The translations under genes and the position numbers were made by a program. Below the pieces are notes generated by a model. It was not told where the DNA came from. It saw only the letters and a program-made list of their open reading frames with translations, and ran no database searches. A stretch of 64,000 bases of DNA from Thiobacillus sp. (GTDB lineage Bacteria > Pseudomonadota > Gammaproteobacteria > Burkholderiales > Thiobacillaceae). The stretch's first letter is position 1. Each line of letters opens with the position of its first letter. Where the stretch lies: positions 37,803 through 101,802 of the forward strand of contig JAABQU010000244.1 of NCBI GenBank assembly GCA_011391285.1, written 5' to 3'. Positions 53,675 through 64,000 of the stretch are shown here, in pieces.

Positions 53675-53727
53675 GGTGTTCTCCTCTCGGGGTTGATCAG
53701 CGCGCCCGAAGGCGGTGAGCATCCCGT

Positions 53728-53743
53728 TGCAGAGGTCGTGCCA
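53728..53743 (-). promoter_or_regulatory. Sigma-54 promoter of the DUF1328 gene
   Basis: On the minus strand TGGCACGACCTCTGCA matches TGGCACG-N4-TTGCA with one mismatch and correct GG/GC spacing. The start point would be near 53716, about 42 nt before the ATG, the same layout as the EF-hand/BON gene. Confidence 0.8.
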
Positions 53744-53818
53744 ACCTGAAAAAGGGGTTTGGAATCAGTCGTCTGGTCTGGCGGCGGCGGAATTGGATTA
53801 GCCGTCAGACCAGGACGG

Positions 53819-53836
53819 CGTCGCCGCGGCCCGACA
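53819..53836. promoter_or_regulatory. GlrR-type operator upstream of the DUF1328 gene (one mismatch)
   Basis: CGTC-N10-GACA, 7 of 8 bases, centred about 112 bp upstream of the predicted start point and directly after the glrR stop codon. Between it and the promoter lies an inverted repeat TGGTCTG/CAGACCA (53774-53780, 53806-53812). Confidence 0.5.
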
Positions 53837-53837
53837 T

Positions 53838-55187
53838 TCAGCCGTCGTCGCGGTCCTTGAACAGCGCGGGGGTAAGGCCGTGCCGCTGCAGCAGCCGGTA
53901 CACCTCGGTGCGGTTGCGCCCGGCCAGCCGTGCCACTTCGCTGACCTGGCCGCGCGTCAGCTTCAGCAGCGTGATCAGGTAATCGCGCTCGAATGTCGAG
54001 CGTGCCTCGGCCAGCGGCTGGATCTCGGCCGGCTTGTCGCGCAGGGCGCGCGACACCAGGCTGGCCGGAATGGTGGAGGTGGTGCACAGCGCGACGCATT
54101 GTTCCAGCACGTTGTGCAACTGGCGGATGTTGCCCGGCCAGTCGGCCGCGGTCAGCATGTCCAGCGCATCCGGTGCAAAGCCGTGGATTCGACGGTCGTA
54201 TTTCTCGGTCAGCGCAGTCAGGAAATGCCGGGCAAGCAGCGGAATGTCCTCGCGTCGCTCGCGCAGTGGCGGCAGGGTCAGGGTCACCACGTTGAGGCGG
54301 TAATACAGGTCCTCGCGGAATTCGCCGCTGACGATGGCCTCCTCCAGATTGCGGTGGGTGGCCGACAGGATGCGCACGTCGACGGGGCGCGTTTCGGTCG
54401 CGCCGACCGGCCGCACCTCTCCTTCCTGCAGCACCCGCAACAGCTTGACCTGCAGCGGCGGAGGCATGTCGCCGATCTCGTCCAGGAACACCGTGCCGCC
54501 CTCCGCGCTGAGGAAGAGGCCGGGATGGTCGCGCCCGGCCCCGGTGAAGGCGCCTTTCACGTGGCCGAACAGTTCCGATTCGAGCAGTTCGGCCGGAATC
54601 GCGCCGCAGTTGATCGCGACGAAGGGCTTGGCGCGGCGAGGGCTGGCGCGATGGATGGCGCGCGCCAGCAGCTCCTTGCCGGTGCCCGATTCGCCCTGGA
54701 TCAAGAGCGCCGCCCCGCTTTGCGCGGCCAGCCGGGCTTCGGCCAGCAGTGCGTCCATTGCCGGGCTGGCGGTGATGATTTCACTGCGCCAGTCGTCGCT
54801 GACGGCCTCGGGCCCGCTGCCGGTAAGTCGGGTGGCGCGCTTCAGCAGATCGACCAGCGTGGGCGCGTCATAGGGCTTGGTCAGGTAGCCGAACAGCCCT
54901 TGCTGGGTGGCGGCCACCGCATCCGGGATGGTGCCGTGAGCGGTCAACACGATCACCGGCAGCGCCGGGTCACGCGCATGGATGGCGCGAAACAGCGCCA
55001 TGCCGTCCATGCCCGCCATCTGCATGTCCGTCAGCACGGCGTCAGGGCGCGCCAGTGCGAGTTGGGCCAGCGCGGCTTCGCCGCTGTCGACCGCGTCGAT
55101 CCGGAAGCCATTGGCTTCCAGTCGCAGCGTGATCAGTTCGCGCAGTGCTGCGTCGTCGTCAACCACCAGGATGGAGGGCTTTTTCAT
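53838..55187 (-). CDS. glrR: Sigma-54-dependent response regulator GlrR (QseF)
   Basis: 449 aa NtrC-type activator. Receiver domain with phosphoacceptor Asp54 (VLTDMQMAGMDG); AAA+ domain with Walker A GESGTGKELLAR, the sigma-54-contacting GAFTGA, and Walker B GGTVFLDEIGDM; C-terminal Fis-type helix-turn-helix (GQVSEVARLAGRNRTEVYRL). ATGA overlap with the qseG-like gene. In enterobacteria GlrR drives glmY and rpoE from sigma-54 promoters; here the likely targets are the two downstream genes. Identity rests on domain order plus the three-gene layout. Confidence 0.92.
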   Translation of the reverse strand: MKKPSILVVDDDAALRELITLRLEANGFRIDAVDSGEAALAQLALARPDAVLTDMQMAGMDGMALFRAIHARDPALPVIVLTAHGTIPDAVAATQQGLFGYLTKPYDAPTLVDLLKRATRLTGSGPEAVSDDWRSEIITASPAMDALLAEARLAAQSGAALLIQGESGTGKELLARAIHRASPRRAKPFVAINCGAIPAELLESELFGHVKGAFTGAGRDHPGLFLSAEGGTVFLDEIGDMPPPLQVKLLRVLQEGEVRPVGATETRPVDVRILSATHRNLEEAIVSGEFREDLYYRLNVVTLTLPPLRERREDIPLLARHFLTALTEKYDRRIHGFAPDALDMLTAADWPGNIRQLHNVLEQCVALCTTSTIPASLVSRALRDKPAEIQPLAEARSTFERDYLITLLKLTRGQVSEVARLAGRNRTEVYRLLQRHGLTPALFKDRDDG

Positions 55188-55672
55188 GGGGTTCGGGAGC
55201 TTCCGTTGCGTTGCTGCAGGGTTTTTTCCAGCGCCTTGATCTGGTCGAGCTTGTCCTGCAGTTCTTGCGCGCGTGCAGTCTGCTCTTGCGCGCGCGCGGT
55301 CTGCTGCCTGAGTTCGATGCGCGCCTTGAGTGACTTTTTCATCTGGTCGAGCAGCACGCGTGTCCGGGCGTCGGGTTCGGCCAGGCTATTCAGGATTTTG
55401 AGACTGTGTTCGAGCGATTCCGTGCTGTCCTCGCGCTCGAGCAGGGCCGCCAACTGAAAGCGTTTGGCGGCATCGAGGCGGCGAACCCCCTCCAGCGCGC
55501 CGAGCTCGCGACGCCGCTGGTCGGGTGTCAACGCATCCACCCGCGCCAGTTCGCCCAGCAGGGCCGGCGCGCCGGCTTCGCCCGGGCTGAGGAAGGCCGG
55601 GTATTCGATCGGGGTGGCGCAGCCGCCCAGGGTCAACAACACTCCGGCGAGAAATAAGGATTTGAAGGTCAT
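55184..55672 (-). CDS. qseG: QseG-like lipoprotein
   Basis: 162 aa. Lipoprotein signal MTFKSLFLAGVLLTLGGC (lipobox LGGC), then a mostly helical mature part with a C-terminal coiled coil (QQTARAQEQTARAQELQDKL). Overlaps both neighbours by 4 bp, between the sensor kinase and glrR genes. This matches the enterobacterial glrK-qseG(yfhG)-glrR order, where QseG activates the kinase from the outer membrane. Sequence alone is weakly diagnostic; position carries the call. Confidence 0.78.
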   Translation of the reverse strand: MTFKSLFLAGVLLTLGGCATPIEYPAFLSPGEAGAPALLGELARVDALTPDQRRRELGALEGVRRLDAAKRFQLAALLEREDSTESLEHSLKILNSLAEPDARTRVLLDQMKKSLKARIELRQQTARAQEQTARAQELQDKLDQIKALEKTLQQRNGSSRTP

Positions 55673-57123
55673 TGGGACTTCGGCAAGATTGAATCGGGCC
55701 AGGTTAATTTAAAGCAGGTCGACCACGGCGGGCAGTCGGCCAGTTCGACGCTGCCGCCGGCAGCCAGCAGCGATTCACGCACGATCGACAGCCCCAGTCC
55801 GCTGCCCTTGACTGCGCTGGCGGGCTGGCGCGCGCCCTGGAAAAAAGGTTCGAAAACACGGCTGCGCTCGGTGTCCGGGATGCCCTCGCCCTGGTCGCAT
55901 ACCCACAACGTGACCGCGCCCTCGGCGGGTTCGCTTTTCACCAGGATGCGACCGCCCTCGGGACTGAATTTGATCGCATTGGACAGCAGGTTGTCCAGCA
56001 CGGTTTCGAGCTGGCTGCGGTCGCATTGCAACGTGGCGGCGGTCAATTGCGTTTCGAGCCGGATGCCATGTGCGTCGAGCGCCAGCTGGTGCCGCGCCTG
56101 TACGCTGGCGAGCACGTCCGCTAACGCATGCTGTGAGGTGCGCGGCAGGGTGGCATCGCGCATCATGCTGCTGTAGCGGATCAGGTCTTCGATGCGCTTT
56201 TGCAGGTCGCGGCTGGCACTGTCCATGATGGCGACGATGCTGCGCTGGCGCGTGTTGAGGCTGCCTGCCAGTTCGTCGTTCAGCAGCGCGACGCCCTCGC
56301 GCAGCGACGCCAGCGGGGTTTTCAACTCGTGCGATACGTGACGCAGGAAGCGCAGCTTTTGTTCCTCCAGCGCCTGCAGGCGCTGACGCAGCCAGTCGAT
56401 CTCGCGTCCCAACTCGATGATGTCCTGCGGTCCACTGATCGCCGGCAGCGGACCCAAATTGGCCTGGCCGAGTTGCTGGATCGAGGCCTTGAGTTGCTTG
56501 ATCGGGCGGTTGATCATCCAGGAGAAAACCCCGGCCAGCAGCAGTGTCAGCGGAATCAGCGCGACGGCCAGAACGATCAGTCTCTGGCGGGTGGCTTGCA
56601 CCGTCGCTTCCAGCATCTGCAATTCGCGCTGCACCGCGGCGTCGGCCTCGATCAGCAGGGTGCGCGCGGCACCATGCAGCGCGTCGAAGGCGGGGTCGAG
56701 GGCATGGAAGCGCGCACTTTCGAGAAAGGGCCCCGGTCTCAGGTCGCGATACAGCGCGCGGCTCTGGGTCTGCACCGCGGCCAGTGTGGTGCGCGATGGC
56801 GCGTCGGTCAGCAGCCCCTCCAGTTGCGTCAGCTGGGTTTGCAGCTCATCGAAGCGTGTGCGCAGGGCGGGACCGAATTCGGCGTCCTTCAGCAGATGGT
56901 ATTGCCCGGCGGCGCGCTGCAGCTGGCTCACCGATTCGGCAATCTGCCGCACGTCGCGCGTGATGGCGAGGCTGTTGTGGGTGAACTGGCGCTGGGTGTC
57001 GACCACGCCCTGCAAAACATGCACCGCGTTGATCAGGCCGCTGGCCAGCGGCACGATCAGCACGCCCATGGCGACGATGACGAGGATGGTGAACGAGCGG
57101 GGGTAGTAAGGGCCTACAAGCAT
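55669..57123 (-). CDS. glrK: Sensor histidine kinase GlrK (QseE)
   Basis: 484 aa. Two membrane helices (about 11-35 and 181-203) bracket a helical periplasmic sensor region; a HAMP linker follows (INRPIKQLKASIQQLGQ). His265 in RHVSHELKTPLASLREG is the phosphorylated residue. ATP-binding motifs: DNLLSNAIKFSPEG, CDQGEGIPD and GSGLGLSIVRE. Heads the glrK-qseG-glrR operon, each junction a 4-bp ATGA overlap. No clear promoter in the 84-bp gap after gltD. Confidence 0.92.
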   Translation of the reverse strand: MLVGPYYPRSFTILVIVAMGVLIVPLASGLINAVHVLQGVVDTQRQFTHNSLAITRDVRQIAESVSQLQRAAGQYHLLKDAEFGPALRTRFDELQTQLTQLEGLLTDAPSRTTLAAVQTQSRALYRDLRPGPFLESARFHALDPAFDALHGAARTLLIEADAAVQRELQMLEATVQATRQRLIVLAVALIPLTLLLAGVFSWMINRPIKQLKASIQQLGQANLGPLPAISGPQDIIELGREIDWLRQRLQALEEQKLRFLRHVSHELKTPLASLREGVALLNDELAGSLNTRQRSIVAIMDSASRDLQKRIEDLIRYSSMMRDATLPRTSQHALADVLASVQARHQLALDAHGIRLETQLTAATLQCDRSQLETVLDNLLSNAIKFSPEGGRILVKSEPAEGAVTLWVCDQGEGIPDTERSRVFEPFFQGARQPASAVKGSGLGLSIVRESLLAAGGSVELADCPPWSTCFKLTWPDSILPKSQ

Positions 57124-57170
57124 CCGGATGGAGATCAGTGGTGATGCCGCTGCATACCCCGATGGGTGGA

Positions 57171-57195
57171 CGCGATGGCGGCGGCCGCCATCGCG
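57171..57195. other. Strong hairpin between gltD and glrK
   Basis: CGCGATGGCGG and CCGCCATCGCG form an 11-bp stem with a 3-nt loop; flanking GCATAC and GTATGC can extend it. No T-run follows on either strand, so it is not a canonical terminator. It lies 13 bp after the gltD stop and may slow or attenuate readthrough into glrK. Confidence 0.5.
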
Positions 57196-57207
57196 TATGC
57201 GGCGGGC

Positions 57208-63143
<5,936 letters not shown>

Positions 63144-63165
63144 GGTTCCGTATGCTCAGGCAACA

Positions 63166-63278
63166 GCGGCTTGCCCATGGGGCAAGCCGCAAAAAATTTA
63201 AGCGAAAAGTGCGGCATTTTAATCCCTCAGGCCGCATGCGGCAATGATTGCCTGCGCCAAGGCCTTGCCGAGGCAAGG
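63166..63278. promoter_or_regulatory. Three palindromes in the gltB / EEP-family divergent gap
   Basis: GCGGCTTGCCC-ATG-GGGCAAGCCGC (63166-63190) is a perfect 11-bp hairpin 22 bp upstream of the gltB ATG; the adjacent A/T-run is on the promoter side, so it is not a terminator for either gene. GCCGCATGCGGC (63231-63242) and CCTTGCC-GA-GGCAAGG (63263-63278) follow. The first and third share the GGCAAG half-site. The 258-bp gap has no gene. Confidence 0.55.
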
Positions 63279-63401
63279 GCTTCCGTGCGGGCCGGGACTA
63301 CAGGATGGGAGTGGGATTGCCTGCGGAAATTCCGGGTGTTCCAAATAAATGCCGGGCTTTCCTATCCTGTTATAGAGGGCGCAAGCCGAAAGAGACGGGC
63401 C

Positions 63402-64000
63402 ATGAAGCTATTGAGCTGGAATATCCAATGGGGCCGCGGCCTGGACGGCCGGGTCGACCTCGCGCGCATCCTTGGGGCCATCCATCAGTTGGGCGATTTC
63501 GACGTCATTTGCCTGCAGGAGGTCGCGGTCAACTTCCCCGGCCTGCCCGGCAGCCATGGCGAGGATCAGGTTGCCGAGCTGTCCGCAGGCCTGCCCGGCT
63601 ACACCGCGATCTACGGTGCGGCCACCGACGTGCCAGACGGCCACGGCGGCCGCAGCCAGTTCGGCAACGCCATCTTCTCCCGCCTGCCGGTCGGCCAGGT
63701 GTGGCGGCATCTGCTGCCCTGGCCGGCCGAAGTGGACGCACCCAGCATGCAGCGCGTGCTGGTGGAGGCCGTGGTCACGGCCGATGTCGGCCCGCTGCGC
63801 GTGATGACCACGCACCTCGAGTACTACTCGCAACGCCAGCGTGAGATTCACATTGACGCCATCCGCCGCCTGCATGCCGAGGCCTGCGCCATGTCGGCGC
63901 GCTCGCCGCTGGCTGAAGAAGCGGGCGGTTCCTTCGAGGTGTATCCCCGGCCCGCGCAAGCACTCGTGTGCGGCGACATGAACTTTCCCGCCACCGCGCC
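63402..64000 (+). CDS. Endonuclease/exonuclease/phosphatase family protein (3' end outside window)
   Basis: The first 199 codons are present. Family motifs: MKLLSWNIQWGRG, FDVICLQEV (catalytic Glu), MTTHLEYYSQRQR and VCGDMNFP (catalytic Asp and Asn). This fold includes AP endonucleases, DNases and phosphodiesterases; the exact substrate is not evident. No signal peptide. ATG 63402 follows a GAGACGGGCC leader. Divergent from gltB. Confidence 0.88.
   Translation, partial: MKLLSWNIQWGRGLDGRVDLARILGAIHQLGDFDVICLQEVAVNFPGLPGSHGEDQVAELSAGLPGYTAIYGAATDVPDGHGGRSQFGNAIFSRLPVGQVWRHLLPWPAEVDAPSMQRVLVEAVVTADVGPLRVMTTHLEYYSQRQREIHIDAIRRLHAEACAMSARSPLAEEAGGSFEVYPRPAQALVCGDMNFPATA

Overview
The window is a GC-rich chromosomal segment that includes the replication origin region of a betaproteobacterium. 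The gyrB-dnaN-dnaA / rpmH-rnpA-yidC-mnmE / mnmG-rsmG-parA-parB / atpIBEFHAGDC order and the protein sequences fit that class. A Thiobacillus-like member of the Nitrosomonadales is my best guess, but this is inference and no database was searched. I saw no mobile element, tRNA, rRNA or CRISPR array.

Layout. 1-4.7 kb: gyrB (cut by the window edge), dnaN and dnaA run leftward. DnaA boxes lie on both sides of dnaA, so oriC is probably here. 4.7-13.4 kb: rpmH, rnpA, yidC, mnmE and an ABC exporter run rightward; a 1066-aa DUF1631/degenerate GGDEF/EAL protein lies convergent to yidC. 13.7-27.6 kb: rhlE, a leftward four-gene envelope operon (periplasmic protein, M48 protease, PAS-GGDEF, lipoprotein), the 5-oxoprolinase genes pxpBCA, uup, and the coupled mnmG-rsmG-parA-parB operon. 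Three perfect parS cores lie here: one inside a terminator, one inside pxpA, and one over the predicted -35 of mnmG. 27.6-34.9 kb: the full F1Fo ATP synthase operon, closed by a terminator. 35-42 kb: an OmpA-like protein, PPK2, glmU-glmS, an orphan LuxR-type regulator and an SDR. 42-49.7 kb: argS-SPOR-dsbA, priA, a Tim44-like protein and hemE. 49.7-57.1 kb: small envelope proteins, a FadL-like porin and the glrK-qseG-glrR (QseEGF-type) two-component operon. 57.2-64 kb: gltD, gltB and the start of an endonuclease/exonuclease/phosphatase-family gene.

Most notable signal. Two small envelope genes just downstream of glrR, an EF-hand/BON protein and a DUF1328 membrane protein, each carry a near-consensus sigma-54 promoter (GG and GC doublets correctly spaced). 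Each also has TGTC-N10-GACA-type sites 110-185 bp upstream, which is the known enterobacterial GlrR operator. This looks like a self-contained GlrKR/sigma-54 envelope-stress regulon encoded beside its own regulator.

Other signals. A second cluster of DnaA boxes lies upstream of priA, about 43 kb from dnaA. A short GC-rich hairpin repeat is inserted in frame in rsmG. The gltB leader holds a long perfect hairpin. The yidD gene usually found between rnpA and yidC is missing.
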